DNA of 64,000 bases, taken from Pseudomonas sediminis (GTDB taxonomy: Bacteria > Pseudomonadota > Gammaproteobacteria > Pseudomonadales > Pseudomonadaceae). Of the stretch, positions 51,682 to 60,692 are shown in pieces. The position numbers and the translations under genes were made by a program. The notes under the pieces are model-generated. The model was not told where the DNA came from. It made no database searches and saw only the letters and a list, made by a program, of their open reading frames with translations. Location of the stretch: contig NZ_NIQU01000012.1 of the NCBI RefSeq assembly GCF_002741105.1, forward strand, positions 1 through 64,000. The letters run 5' to 3'. Positions within the stretch are counted from its first letter, which is position 1; each line of letters begins with the position of its first letter.

Positions 51682-52308
51682 CTAAGTGGCACGACCTAGC
51701 CACAACATCAGCGCCAGGCCTGCAACCCAGATCACCGAAATACCGTAGTTGATGCGCTGGTACAGGCCGAACGAGTGCCCGGCCTCGACGGCCTGGGCCA
51801 TCAGCACCGCAGTGGCCACGGCCAGTACGGTGCAGGCGAGGGAGAACAGCCCGAAGCCGCGCGACCCCAGCAGGCGCTTGCTCAAAAATCCCCAGAGCAG
51901 ACTGGCCAGGGTCAGCGAGAGGAACATCACAAGGCCGGCCAGGTTATGCATCTGCTGTGAGAAGGATGGCTGTGCCGGCGCGCAACCCTGGTCGCAGGGG
52001 AAATAACCGGTGGCGAAGCTGGCCAGCCCATGGACGAGAATCAGCAGCGCACTGAACGACGCCAGCCGTGAGCCGCGAACCTGACGCATGACCCCAACAG
52101 CAAAGAGCACGAAGAGCACGCCCAGCGGCAGGTTGTTGACCCAGGCCGAGAAGCCCTGAGTGGGTGAGCCCTGCGCCCCTAGTTGGCTCATGGCCTGATC
52201 CAGGTGGCTGTAACCGGGATAGGCCAGCGCGGTCAGCAACACCCCGAAAAATAGCCAGAGCGGTATCAACACGCCCACGCCGAGCAACATCCGATCCATG
52301 TCTTTCAT
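51682..52308 (-). CDS. DUF998 family membrane protein
   Basis: A 208-residue protein with six hydrophobic helices and the DUF998 motifs YPGYSHLDQAMSQLGAQGSP and YFPCDQGC. Function unknown; members are inner-membrane proteins of about 200 residues. Confidence 0.85.
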   Translation of the reverse strand: MKDMDRMLLGVGVLIPLWLFFGVLLTALAYPGYSHLDQAMSQLGAQGSPTQGFSAWVNNLPLGVLFVLFAVGVMRQVRGSRLASFSALLILVHGLASFATGYFPCDQGCAPAQPSFSQQMHNLAGLVMFLSLTLASLLWGFLSKRLLGSRGFGLFSLACTVLAVATAVLMAQAVEAGHSFGLYQRINYGISVIWVAGLALMLWLGRAT

Positions 52309-52337
52309 AGGTCCCTGGTCCTTTTCCTTACGGGTAA

Positions 52338-53555
52338 TTAATGCGCTTTCAGCGACGGCAACAGCGCGGTGAGGATGCCCAGCAGCGGCAGGAAGGAGCA
52401 GATCAGGAACACCTCCTCGATGCCGTGGATGTCCGCCAGGTAACCGAGCAGCGCGCCGCCGATGCCGCCGAAGCCGAACATCAAGCCGAAGAACAGCCCG
52501 GCAATCATGCCGACGTTGCCCGGCATCAGCTCTTGGGCGAAGACCACGATGGCGGAGAATGCCGAGGCGAGGATGAAGCCGATCACCATGCTCAGCACGC
52601 CCGTCCAGAACAGGTCGACGTGCGGCAGCAGCAGGGAGAACGGTGCCACGCCAAGGATGGAGAACCAGATCACCCGCTTACGCCCGATGCGGTCGCCAAT
52701 CGGCCCGCCGAAGAAGGTGCCGGCCGCCACCGCGCCGAGGAAGAGGAACAGGTAGAGCTGCGAGCTGGCTACCGACAGGTCGAACTTCTCGATCAGGAAG
52801 AAGGTGAAGTAGCTGGTGAAGCTGGCCATGTAGAAGTACTTGGAGAACACCAGCAGCGCCAGGATCAGCAGGGCGAACTTCACCCGCCCGGCCGACAGAC
52901 CATGAGTGGCCACGCCGCCCTGCTTGAGCTTGAACAGCGTCAGGTGGTGGCGGTACCAGCGGCTCAGGCCGTACAGCACGACGATGGCGAAGGCGGCGAA
53001 CAGGCCGAACCAGGCGACGTTGCCCTGGCCGTAGGGAATGATGATGGCCGCCGCCAGCAGCGGGCCGAAGGCAGTGCCGGCATTGCCGCCGACCTGGAAG
53101 GTGGACTGCGCCAGACCGTAGCGCCCGCCCGAAGCCAGGCGAGCGATGCGCGACGCTTCGGGGTGGAAGGTCGACGAGCCGATACCCACCAGCGCAGAAG
53201 CCATGAGGATCGCCGGGAAGCTGCCGACGAAGGCCAGCATGAGGATGCCGACCAGGGTGCACAGCGAGCCGGCCGGCAGCAGCCAGGGCTTGGGATGGCG
53301 GTCGGTGTGGTAGCCCACCCAGGGCTGCAGCAGCGAGGCAGTGAGCTGGAAGGTCAGGGTGATCAGGCCGATCTGCGCGAAGCTCAGGCCGTAGTTGAGC
53401 TTGAGCATCGGGTAGATGGCGGGTAACACCGCCTGGATCAGGTCGTTGATCAGGTGCGCCAGGGCGCAGGCGCCGATCACGCGCATCACCAGAGGGCTGG
53501 CCTGGCTGACGGGCGACGCGCCGGCCAGGGAGGTAGCGGCAGGGCTGCTGGACAT
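52338..53555 (-). CDS. MFS exporter, fosmidomycin-resistance (Fsr) family
   Basis: A 405-residue, twelve-helix MFS protein with HLINDLIQAVLPAIYP near the N-terminus and GIGSSTFHPEASRIA after helix 4, both typical of Fsr proteins. Such exporters confer fosmidomycin resistance in E. coli. A divergent AraC-type regulator gene starts 105 bases away and probably controls it. Confidence 0.88.
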   Translation of the reverse strand: MSSSPAATSLAGASPVSQASPLVMRVIGACALAHLINDLIQAVLPAIYPMLKLNYGLSFAQIGLITLTFQLTASLLQPWVGYHTDRHPKPWLLPAGSLCTLVGILMLAFVGSFPAILMASALVGIGSSTFHPEASRIARLASGGRYGLAQSTFQVGGNAGTAFGPLLAAAIIIPYGQGNVAWFGLFAAFAIVVLYGLSRWYRHHLTLFKLKQGGVATHGLSAGRVKFALLILALLVFSKYFYMASFTSYFTFFLIEKFDLSVASSQLYLFLFLGAVAAGTFFGGPIGDRIGRKRVIWFSILGVAPFSLLLPHVDLFWTGVLSMVIGFILASAFSAIVVFAQELMPGNVGMIAGLFFGLMFGFGGIGGALLGYLADIHGIEEVFLICSFLPLLGILTALLPSLKAH

Positions 53556-53659
53556 GCTTGAAGCTTCCGAACGAGATGAGGAACGCCGCTATGCTAGGCT
53601 GCGCCCAACCGCCTGTCTCACGAAGATCGGGAAACAACCCTCGCAAAAAAGGCAGTCTC

Positions 53660-54433
53660 ATGCGCTTAGCCGATAAATTACTGGCCGAGATCGACGCATC
53701 ACCCTGGCTGGTCAGCAGCAGCGCCACCGATTACCCGGTCAACGCCGTCATCGAGCCGCACTCGCACCGTAACAAGCACCAGCTGATCTACGCCATTTCC
53801 GGGGTGATGGTGGTGACCTCGGCGCTGAACCAGTGGACGGTGCCGCCGAGCCGCGGCATCTGGATGCCCTGCGGCCAGGTGCATGCGATCCGCTGCATCG
53901 GCAGCGTGCGGATGCGCAGCGTCTTCGTACGCCCCGACAGCCTGCCGGACATGCCCGCCGAGTGCCGCGCCGTGGCCATCTCGCCGCTGCTGGGCGAGTT
54001 GATCCGCGCCGCCGTAGAGATCAACCAGCCCTACGCCGACGACTCGCGCGAGGCGCGAGTGATGCGCCTGATCCTCGATGAGCTGCGTATCCTGCCGACC
54101 CTGCCGCTGCACCTGCCGCAGCCGGCCGATCCGCGCATCCAGCCGATCTGCACGACACTTCAGGACGACCCCGGCGACGCCTCCACCCTGGCCGACTGGA
54201 GCATCCGCCTGGGTCTGGACGAGAAGACCATCCAGCGCCTGTTCCAGAAAGGCACCAGCATGACCTTCGGCCAGTGGCGCCAGCAGGCGCGCCTGCTGCT
54301 GGCGCTGGAGCGCATCGCCCTGGGCGAGAAGATCATCGACATCGCCGGCGAACTGGGCTACGACAGCCCCAGCGCCTTCACCACCATGTTCAAGAAGCAG
54401 TTCGGCACCACGCCCAGCCAGTTCTTCAAGTGA
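53660..54433 (+). CDS. AraC-family regulator with cupin sensor
   Basis: A 257-residue protein: an N-terminal cupin domain (about 20-110, VIEPHSHRNKHQLIYAISG) and a C-terminal pair of helix-turn-helix motifs (about 155-255, ending DSPSAFTTMFKKQFGTTPSQ). Likely activator or repressor of the divergent Fsr-type exporter. The start at 53660 was chosen for AGGCAG upstream; an in-frame codon 102 bases earlier falls inside the exporter promoter. Confidence 0.88.
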   Translation: MRLADKLLAEIDASPWLVSSSATDYPVNAVIEPHSHRNKHQLIYAISGVMVVTSALNQWTVPPSRGIWMPCGQVHAIRCIGSVRMRSVFVRPDSLPDMPAECRAVAISPLLGELIRAAVEINQPYADDSREARVMRLILDELRILPTLPLHLPQPADPRIQPICTTLQDDPGDASTLADWSIRLGLDEKTIQRLFQKGTSMTFGQWRQQARLLLALERIALGEKIIDIAGELGYDSPSAFTTMFKKQFGTTPSQFFK

Positions 54434-54471
54434 TGCGTCAGCCGGCGCGCGGCTAACCTTCAGCACAATAC

Positions 54472-54492
54472 TTGACTTAAAAGTCAATTTTT
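54472..54492 (+). terminator. Weak AT-stem terminator after the AraC gene
   Basis: TTGACTT pairs with AAGTCAA around two bases, followed by TTTTT. The A+T-rich stem makes it weak. Confidence 0.45.
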
Positions 54493-54670
54493 GGCCTGAT
54501 GCGCCACGCACAACGAAATCCAGCCGATCATTTCCCCGTAAACCCAGCGCCATGGCGATTCATCCGCTCATTGGCGCTAGATTTCGCCTGTCGCTATATA
54601 CAAAAACATACAACGAAGTAGCATGGCTGCCTGAGCCAGCAGCCAGACCTTCCCTTATCGGAGCACCGAG

Positions 54671-55999
54671 ATGCATAAACTCAGCCTTGCCGTTGCCCTT
54701 GGCGTCATCGCGCAACAGACCAACGCCGCCGGCTTCATCGAGGACAGCAAAGCCACCCTCGACCTGCGCAATCTGTACTTCAACTCCGATAACCGCGAAA
54801 GCCAGAACTACTCGGGTCAAGCAGAAGAGTGGGGGCAGGGTTTCATCCTCAACTTCCAGTCCGGCTTCACCGAAGGCACTGTCGGCTTCGGCGTGGATGC
54901 CATCGGCCTGCTCGGCGTGCGCCTGGATGGCGGCGGGCGAAACGTCAGCCCGGCCAAGGCCGGCCAGGATCGCACGCCCGGCCAGCTGTTCCCGCTGGAT
55001 AGCGACGGCTCGGCCGTCAATGACTTCAGCAAGGCCGGTGTGACCGCCAAGGCGCGTCTGTCCAAGACCGAACTGCGCATCGGTACCTTGCAACCACGCT
55101 TGCCGGTGGTGACCTTCAACGACGGTCGCCTGTTGCCGCAACTGTTCGAAGGCGGCCAGATCATCTCCAACGAGATCGACAGCCTGACCCTGACCGCCGG
55201 TCAGCTGGAGCACGCCAAGGGGCGCAACTCCTCCGACTCCCGAGGCCTGTCCATCGCCGGCGCCAACAGCGGGGCAACCAGCCAGTTCGCCAATACCTTC
55301 TACTTCGCCGGCGGCGACTACAAGATCACCAAGGATCTGACCGCGCAGTACTACTACGGCAATCTGGAAGACTTCTACACGCAGCACTTTCTCGGCCTGG
55401 TGCACAACTATGCGCTGGGCGGCGGCAACCTGAAGAGCGACCTGCGCTACTTCTACAGCGATTCCGACGGCAAGAACGGCAGCGTCGCCGGTCGCGCCGA
55501 GGGCTATCGCAGCAGCGGCTATTGGACGCCCGGCGACAGCAACAGCGGCGAAGTGGACAACCGCACCTGGAGCGCGCTGTTCACCTACAGCCACAGCGGT
55601 CATGAGCTGAGCGCCGGCTACCAGCAGGTCTCGGGCGACAGCGCCTTCCCCTTCCTCAACCAGGGCGACGGTGCCACAGCCTACCTGATCACCGACCGCC
55701 AGATCGGCAAATTCGCCAGTTCCGGCGAGCGCACCTGGCTGGCGGGTTATGGCTACGACTTCGGCAAGCTGGGTGTGCCGGGGCTGAAGGCTTCGTTGAC
55801 CTATCTGTCGGGCGACAACATCGATCACGCAACTGGCGAGAAGGAGTGGGAACGTGATTTCCGCCTCGACTACATCCTCCATGAAGGCGCGCTCAAGGGC
55901 CTTGGGTTCTCCTGGCGTAACGCCAGCCTGCGCAGCGAAGTGGCCAACGATACCGACGAAAACCGTCTGTACGTGACCTACAGCCTGCCGTTGCTGTGA
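54671..55999 (+). CDS. OprD-family outer-membrane porin (paralogue of the 44.3 kb porin)
   Basis: A 442-residue porin: short signal peptide (MHKLSLAVALGVIAQQTNA), barrel opening AGFIEDSKATLDLRNLYF and ending YVTYSLPLL. It shares long identical stretches with the porin at 44271-45590 (RTPGQLFPLDSDGSAV, EWERDFRLDY). It precedes a small gene and modABC on the same strand, so it might admit molybdate or organic sulfur compounds. Substrate unproven. Confidence 0.9.
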   Translation: MHKLSLAVALGVIAQQTNAAGFIEDSKATLDLRNLYFNSDNRESQNYSGQAEEWGQGFILNFQSGFTEGTVGFGVDAIGLLGVRLDGGGRNVSPAKAGQDRTPGQLFPLDSDGSAVNDFSKAGVTAKARLSKTELRIGTLQPRLPVVTFNDGRLLPQLFEGGQIISNEIDSLTLTAGQLEHAKGRNSSDSRGLSIAGANSGATSQFANTFYFAGGDYKITKDLTAQYYYGNLEDFYTQHFLGLVHNYALGGGNLKSDLRYFYSDSDGKNGSVAGRAEGYRSSGYWTPGDSNSGEVDNRTWSALFTYSHSGHELSAGYQQVSGDSAFPFLNQGDGATAYLITDRQIGKFASSGERTWLAGYGYDFGKLGVPGLKASLTYLSGDNIDHATGEKEWERDFRLDYILHEGALKGLGFSWRNASLRSEVANDTDENRLYVTYSLPLL

Positions 56000-56019
56000 G
56001 CCGGATCGGGGCCTGCCGC

Positions 56020-56310
56020 ATGTCCGCCTACCTGACGTCGCAATGCCAACGCCATGCCCTGGAGGGCGAAATCCTCCATGGCGTGAACGCCTCCCGCGCA
56101 CTACATACGGCACTGCGCGAACTGCTCTCGGCGGTCGAGGCCAGCGGTCGCCCGGTGGACATCCATAGCCTCGCCGAACGACTCGCCACCTTTACCCCCA
56201 GCCTCCCTGTCGAGCGTGCCGAAGAATGGCAGATTCGCGCTCAGCAGCATTGGCTGGGACAGACCAAGCCGGCCTTGATCGAATGCCTGGCCGACTACTT
56301 CATCCGCTGA
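56020..56310 (+). CDS. Small hypothetical protein between porin and modA
   Basis: A 96-residue soluble protein (starting MSAYLTSQC), 20 bases after the porin stop and 32 bases before modA. A GTG start overlapping the porin stop is also possible (104 residues). Largely helical, with no motif I recognise. Tight spacing suggests cotranscription with the mod operon. Confidence 0.6.
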   Translation: MSAYLTSQCQRHALEGEILHGVNASRALHTALRELLSAVEASGRPVDIHSLAERLATFTPSLPVERAEEWQIRAQQHWLGQTKPALIECLADYFIR

Positions 56311-56342
56311 TGCCAACCACACGAATCCAACAAGGAGTTTCC

Positions 56343-57095
56343 ATGATCAAGACCCTGCAACGCAGCCTGCTGGCCCTGGGCCTGGTCTTCGCCGGCCATG
56401 CTCTGGCTGACGAAGTCAAGGTCGCCGTAGCCGCCAACTTCACCGCACCGATCCAGGCCATTGCGCCAGCGTTCGAGAAGGCCACCGGGCACAAACTGGT
56501 GGCCTCCTTCGGCGCCACGGGACAGATCTATGCGCAGATCAAGAACGGCGCGCCCTTCGATGTGTTCCTCAGCGCCGACGACAGCACCCCGGCCAAGCTG
56601 GAAAGTGAGGGCGATATCGCGCCCGGCTCGCGCTTCACCTACGCCATTGGCAGCCTGGTACTGTGGTCGGCCGACACCGACTACCTCGACGGTACGGACA
56701 AGGCGCTGAAAGCAGGCCAGTTCAAGCACCTGTCCATCGCCAACCCGAAGGCCGCCCCCTACGGTCTGGCCGCGACCCAGGTGCTGGATAAGCTGGGCCT
56801 GAGCGACGCCGTGAAAAGCAAACTGGTCGAAGGGCAGAACATCACCCAGGCGCATCAATTCGTCTCCACCGGTAACGCCGAGCTGGGCTTCGTCGCCCTG
56901 TCGCAGGTGTACAAGGACGGTAAGGTCAGCAGCGGCTCGGCCTGGATCGTCCCGGACGATATGTACGACCCGATCAAACAGGACGCGGTGATTCTCAAGC
57001 AGGGCGCGAACAACCCGGCGGCGGCGGCACTGGTCGAGTACCTGAAAGGCCCGGAAGCGGCCAAGGTGATCAAGTCGTTCGGTTATAAGCTGTAA
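56343..57095 (+). CDS. modA: Periplasmic molybdate-binding protein ModA
   Basis: A 250-residue precursor: signal peptide to about residue 22 (HALA), then EVKVAVAANFTAPIQAIAPA and SFGATGQIYAQIKNGAPFDVFLSAD, the ModA ligand-pocket motifs. Binds molybdate or tungstate. ATG 56343 has a perfect AAGGAG at 7 bases; upstream in-frame codons are ignored. Confidence 0.95.
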   Translation: MIKTLQRSLLALGLVFAGHALADEVKVAVAANFTAPIQAIAPAFEKATGHKLVASFGATGQIYAQIKNGAPFDVFLSADDSTPAKLESEGDIAPGSRFTYAIGSLVLWSADTDYLDGTDKALKAGQFKHLSIANPKAAPYGLAATQVLDKLGLSDAVKSKLVEGQNITQAHQFVSTGNAELGFVALSQVYKDGKVSSGSAWIVPDDMYDPIKQDAVILKQGANNPAAAALVEYLKGPEAAKVIKSFGYKL

Positions 57096-57100
57096 TAGCC

Positions 57101-57125
57101 GTGGCCCGGATCGCATTCGGGCCAC
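57101..57125. repeat. CCGGAT-type palindrome between modA and modB
   Basis: GTGGCCCGGATCGCATTCGG with its complementary right arm fills most of the 54-base gap, as in the ssu operon gaps. Confidence 0.7.
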
Positions 57126-57149
57126 GCTTTCCACTTCCGGAATTCCTGC

Positions 57150-57830
57150 ATGCCGCTGTCGAAGAGTGACCTCGACGCCATCCTCCTGACCCTGGAGCTG
57201 GCCTCACTGACCACCGTGCTGCTGCTGATCATCGGCACGCCGATTGCCCTGTGGCTGGCACGCACCGACTCCTGGCTCAAGCGCCCGGTCGGCGCGGTGG
57301 TGGCGCTGCCGCTGGTGCTGCCGCCGACCGTGATCGGTTTCTACCTGCTAGTGAGCATGGGGCCCAATGGTTTCTTCGGTCAGCTGACGCAGAGCCTCGG
57401 GCTAGGCACCTTCACCTTCACGTTCACCGGCCTGGTGATCGGCTCGATCTTCTATTCGCTGCCCTTCGTCGTGCAGCCGCTGCAGAACGCCTTCGAGGCC
57501 ATCGGCCGTGGCCCGCTGGAAGCGGCCGCGACCTTGCGCGCCAACCCCTGGGATACGTTCTTCAGTGTGGTGCTGCCACTGGCCCGCCCCGGTTTCATCA
57601 CCGCCGCCATTCTCAGCTTCGCCCATACCGTCGGTGAATTCGGCGTGGTGCTGATGATCGGTGGCAACATCCCCGGCAAGACCCAGGTGGTGTCGGTGCA
57701 GATCTACAACCACGTGGAAACCATGAACTACGCCCAGGCGCACTGGCTGGCCGGCGGTATGGTGGCGTTCTCCTTCCTCGTGCTGCTCACGCTGTACAGC
57801 GGGCGCAGTAGCCGAATGAGGGCACTGTGA
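57150..57830 (+). CDS. modB: Molybdate ABC transporter permease ModB
   Basis: A 226-residue permease with five or six helices and ModB motifs (LPLVLPPTVIGFYLL, GEFGVVLMIGGNIPG). It forms the molybdate channel with ModC. Its stop overlaps the modC start (TGATG). Confidence 0.95.
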   Translation: MPLSKSDLDAILLTLELASLTTVLLLIIGTPIALWLARTDSWLKRPVGAVVALPLVLPPTVIGFYLLVSMGPNGFFGQLTQSLGLGTFTFTFTGLVIGSIFYSLPFVVQPLQNAFEAIGRGPLEAAATLRANPWDTFFSVVLPLARPGFITAAILSFAHTVGEFGVVLMIGGNIPGKTQVVSVQIYNHVETMNYAQAHWLAGGMVAFSFLVLLTLYSGRSSRMRAL

Positions 57831-58954
57831 TGTTCGGTTTCGGCAAAGCCCCACCACCTGCCGTTCACGACGACGGGCGCATTCGCGCGCGCTTCGTGGT
57901 CAAGCATCCGGGCTTCGCCCTGGATGTCGACCTCGACTTGCCCGGGCGCGGCGTCAGTGCGCTGTTCGGCCACTCCGGTTCGGGCAAGACCAGCTGCCTG
58001 CGCTGCTTCGCCGGGCTGGATCGCCCGCAGCAGGGTTACCTGCAGGTAGCCGGTGAGCTCTGGCAGGACAGCGAGCGCGGTTTCTTCCTCCCCGCGCACA
58101 AGCGCGCCATCGGCTACGTGTTCCAGGACGCCAACCTGTTCCCGCACCTGAGCGTGCGCAAGAACCTGGAATACGGTCAGCGGCGCATCCCTGCCTCGCA
58201 ACGCAAGGTGGCACTGGAGCAGGCGCTGCAGCTGCTGGGCATCGGCCACCTGCTCGATCGTATGCCCTCGGCGCTGTCCGGCGGCGAACGCCAGCGCGTC
58301 GGTATCGCCCGCGCGCTGGTCACCAGCCCGCGCCTGCTACTGATGGACGAGCCGCTGGCTTCGCTCGACCTCAAACGCAAGCACGAAGTCCTGCCGTATC
58401 TGCAGCGCCTGCACGAGGAGCTGGACATCCCCGTGCTCTACGTCAGCCACGCCCCGGACGAAGTGGCGCGTCTGGCTGATCACCTGGTGCTGCTCGACGA
58501 AGGCCAGGTGCGCGCCAGCGGCCCGCTCAAGGAGACCCTGCTGCGCGCCGATCTGCCGTTCGCCAGCGATGACGAGGCCGAAGCGGTGATCGACGGCCAG
58601 GTCTGTGGCCACGATGCCGCCTACGATCTGCTGCAACTGAACCTTCCCGGCAGCGAAGCCTGCCTGCGCCTCCCCCATGCAGCGCTGCTCAGCGGGCATC
58701 GGGTACGGGTGAAGATCAAGGCGCGCGACGTCAGCCTCAGCCTGCAACGTGCCGAAGGCAGCAGCCTGCTCAACCTGCTGCCGGTGCGGGTCGATGGCTG
58801 GCAGGCGCTGGACGCGCAGATGCTGTTGACCCTGCGCATCGGCGATCAGCGCCTGCTGGCGCGAATCACCCGCTACTCCTTCGATCAGTTGGGCATTCAC
58901 GCCGGCCAGGCGCTGTGGGCGCAGATCAAGTCGGTGTCGTTGCTGGCGCCGTAA
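57830..58954 (+). CDS. modC: Molybdate ABC transporter ATPase ModC
   Basis: A 374-residue ATPase: Walker A GHSGSGKTS, signature LSGGERQR, Walker B RLLLMDEP, and a C-terminal TOBE (mop) domain (about 305-370) that binds molybdate. ATG 57830 is preferred to the adjacent GTG because GAGG lies 6 bases before it. Confidence 0.95.
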   Translation: MFGFGKAPPPAVHDDGRIRARFVVKHPGFALDVDLDLPGRGVSALFGHSGSGKTSCLRCFAGLDRPQQGYLQVAGELWQDSERGFFLPAHKRAIGYVFQDANLFPHLSVRKNLEYGQRRIPASQRKVALEQALQLLGIGHLLDRMPSALSGGERQRVGIARALVTSPRLLLMDEPLASLDLKRKHEVLPYLQRLHEELDIPVLYVSHAPDEVARLADHLVLLDEGQVRASGPLKETLLRADLPFASDDEAEAVIDGQVCGHDAAYDLLQLNLPGSEACLRLPHAALLSGHRVRVKIKARDVSLSLQRAEGSSLLNLLPVRVDGWQALDAQMLLTLRIGDQRLLARITRYSFDQLGIHAGQALWAQIKSVSLLAP

Positions 58955-58982
58955 TTCCTGGCTGTGCGACCGCGGAGCCCCC

Positions 58983-59044
58983 GGTGCGCATGGCGCACCC
59001 TACGCTGAAGCCGTCACACACCTTAGGGTGCGCCGCGCGCACCG
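58983..59044. repeat. Inverted pair of GGTGCGC repeats
   Basis: GGTGCGCATGGCGCACCC and, inverted, GGGTGCGCCGCGCGCACC, each joined to CTACG/TTAG ends, form two hairpins between convergent genes. They may act as a shared terminator. Confidence 0.8.
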
Positions 59045-59104
59045 ACTACGCGTAGGTTGATAGCTCCCACGCGCAGCGCGAGGAAGATCGGCCTCATTCA
59101 TTCA

Positions 59105-59929
59105 TTACGCAATACCCGGCAGCTCCAGATGCTCCGGCCCGATTTCGGCATGGCCGGCCAGCAGCAGGGCGAAGTGGATGACGTTCTCCAGCTCACGGGT
59201 ATTGCCGGGCCAGCGGTGCGCCTCCAGCACCGCCTGCGCCGCCGGACTGATCGACGGAATGGCCAGCCCCAGGCGCAGGGCGTGGATGCCGAGGAAGTAT
59301 TCGGCCAACGGCAGGATATCGCCGACGCGCTGACGCAGGGCTGGGAACAGCAGCTGGCCATCGCACAGGTAGGCATACAAGCGCTCATCGAAAGTGCCGG
59401 CGGCCACCGCGCGGGACAACTCGATGCTGCTCGCCGCCACCAGGCGCACATCCACCGGCAACGCCTGGCTGGCGCCAACGCGATACACCTCGCGGGTTTC
59501 CAGTGCGGACAGCAGCTTGCTCTGCAACGGGCGCGCGAGGTCGGCGATTTCATCCAGATAGAGCGTGCCGCCATTGGCCGAACCAAACCAGCCGGCGCGA
59601 CTGCTGGCGGCGCCGACATGAACGCCGCCAACATGCCCGAACAGCTCGGCCTCACCCCATTGCGGGCTGATCGCCGCGCAGCTCACCGCCACGAACAGGC
59701 CGGCACGCTCGCTGTGGCTATGGATATAGCGCGCCAGCAACTCCTTGCCGGTACCGGTCTCGCCAAGAATCAGCAACGGCTGGCCGTTACCCGCCAGCGC
59801 TTCGGCGCGCTCGCGCAATTGACGCGAACGCGCATCGACGAATACCAGCGCCTTGGCCCGAATGCTCAGTGGGCTCTTGTCCGAATCGGCGAAGGTCAAT
59901 GGCGGTGGGAAGCCTGGTGGAAAACTCAT
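59105..59929 (-). CDS. Sigma-54-interaction-type AAA+ protein lacking GAFTGA and HTH
   Basis: A 274-residue protein that is essentially one AAA+ domain of the NtrC class: Walker A GETGTGKE (56-63), Walker B LYLDEI (123-128), and RWPGNTREL near the end. The GAFTGA loop that contacts sigma-54 is replaced by GVHVGA (102-107), and the frame ends just after the AAA+ domain with no Fis-type DNA-binding helix; no HTH is seen in any frame past the stop. The N-terminus has no receiver or GAF domain. It could be a remnant, or act as a protein partner or regulator of an intact activator. Confidence 0.8.
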   Translation of the reverse strand: MSFPPGFPPPLTFADSDKSPLSIRAKALVFVDARSRQLRERAEALAGNGQPLLILGETGTGKELLARYIHSHSERAGLFVAVSCAAISPQWGEAELFGHVGGVHVGAASSRAGWFGSANGGTLYLDEIADLARPLQSKLLSALETREVYRVGASQALPVDVRLVAASSIELSRAVAAGTFDERLYAYLCDGQLLFPALRQRVGDILPLAEYFLGIHALRLGLAIPSISPAAQAVLEAHRWPGNTRELENVIHFALLLAGHAEIGPEHLELPGIA

Positions 59930-59991
59930 GACGTGCAGCTCCTGAGCCACACCTCGCCGGTGCAGCCTGTACGCGAATAAAAAAATTGCCT

Positions 59992-60005
59992 GGAGCAATT
60001 GCTCC
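59992..60005. promoter_or_regulatory. Perfect 14-bp palindrome upstream of the AAA+ gene
   Basis: GGAGCAATTGCTCC lies 63 bases upstream of the AAA+ start, extended by TTGC/GCAA on either side. It is a candidate operator; no binding protein is known. Confidence 0.35.
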
Positions 60006-60050
60006 GCAACGGCCCGAAGGGTGGCCGCCATGGCTGGCAGGCGATAAAAA

Positions 60051-60083
60051 AGAGCGGGCGGCTGCCTGGCCCGGCCCCGCTCT
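60051..60083 (-). terminator. Terminator of the RBBP9-type hydrolase gene
   Basis: AGAGCGGG pairs with CCCGCTCT; on the minus strand the stem is followed by a T-run. It lies 28 bases past the hydrolase stop. Confidence 0.85.
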
Positions 60084-60110
60084 GAAAAAGGGTGTGACGT
60101 GGTGACCGGC

Positions 60111-60692
60111 TCAGGCGCGCAAGCGCGACTGCTGTTCGATGCGGTTCTGCAGGCGATACAGATAACCGAAGCCCTGCTCCCAGTAACGGTGCCCGGACTT
60201 CACGTTGATATGCCCGGCACCGGTCAAGATCGCTGCCTCGCTGCCCCAGGCCCGCGCCAGTTCCATGGCACGCAGGGCACTGGCCGCCGCGTCGTTGTCG
60301 GAGCCCACTAGCAGGCTGGGAAAGGGCAGCAGATCACGCGGTATCGGCGCGAAGTTCTGCAACGGTATGGGGCAGCCTGGCCGCTCGACATCGGCCGGCG
60401 CCACCAGCAGCGCGCCGCGCACACGGCGCAGCAACTCGACCGGCGCCTGCGCCGCCCAGTGCGCCACCGTCACGCAGCCCAGGCTATGAGCGATGAGGAT
60501 GACCGGACGCGGATCGGCGGCAATCGCCTGGTTCAAGGCAGCAACCCAATCGCCCCGTTGCGGGTTGAGCCAGTCCTTCTGTTCGACCCGCGCACTGTTG
60601 GGCAGGCTGCGCTGCCAGTGGCTTTGCCAGTGTTCCTCGGATGAGCCCTGCCAGCCCGGCAGGATCAGATAACGGATTGCTTCGCTGCCCAT
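60111..60692 (-). CDS. RBBP9/YdeN-family serine hydrolase
   Basis: A 193-residue alpha/beta hydrolase: LPGWQGSSEEHWQ near the N-terminus, nucleophile elbow AHSLGC (Ser about residue 70), acidic residue in VGSDND and catalytic His in GAGHIN. These match the small RBBP9/YdeN family of serine hydrolases, whose bacterial substrates are unknown. It is probably cytoplasmic. Confidence 0.88.
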   Translation of the reverse strand: MGSEAIRYLILPGWQGSSEEHWQSHWQRSLPNSARVEQKDWLNPQRGDWVAALNQAIAADPRPVILIAHSLGCVTVAHWAAQAPVELLRRVRGALLVAPADVERPGCPIPLQNFAPIPRDLLPFPSLLVGSDNDAAASALRAMELARAWGSEAAILTGAGHINVKSGHRYWEQGFGYLYRLQNRIEQQSRLRA

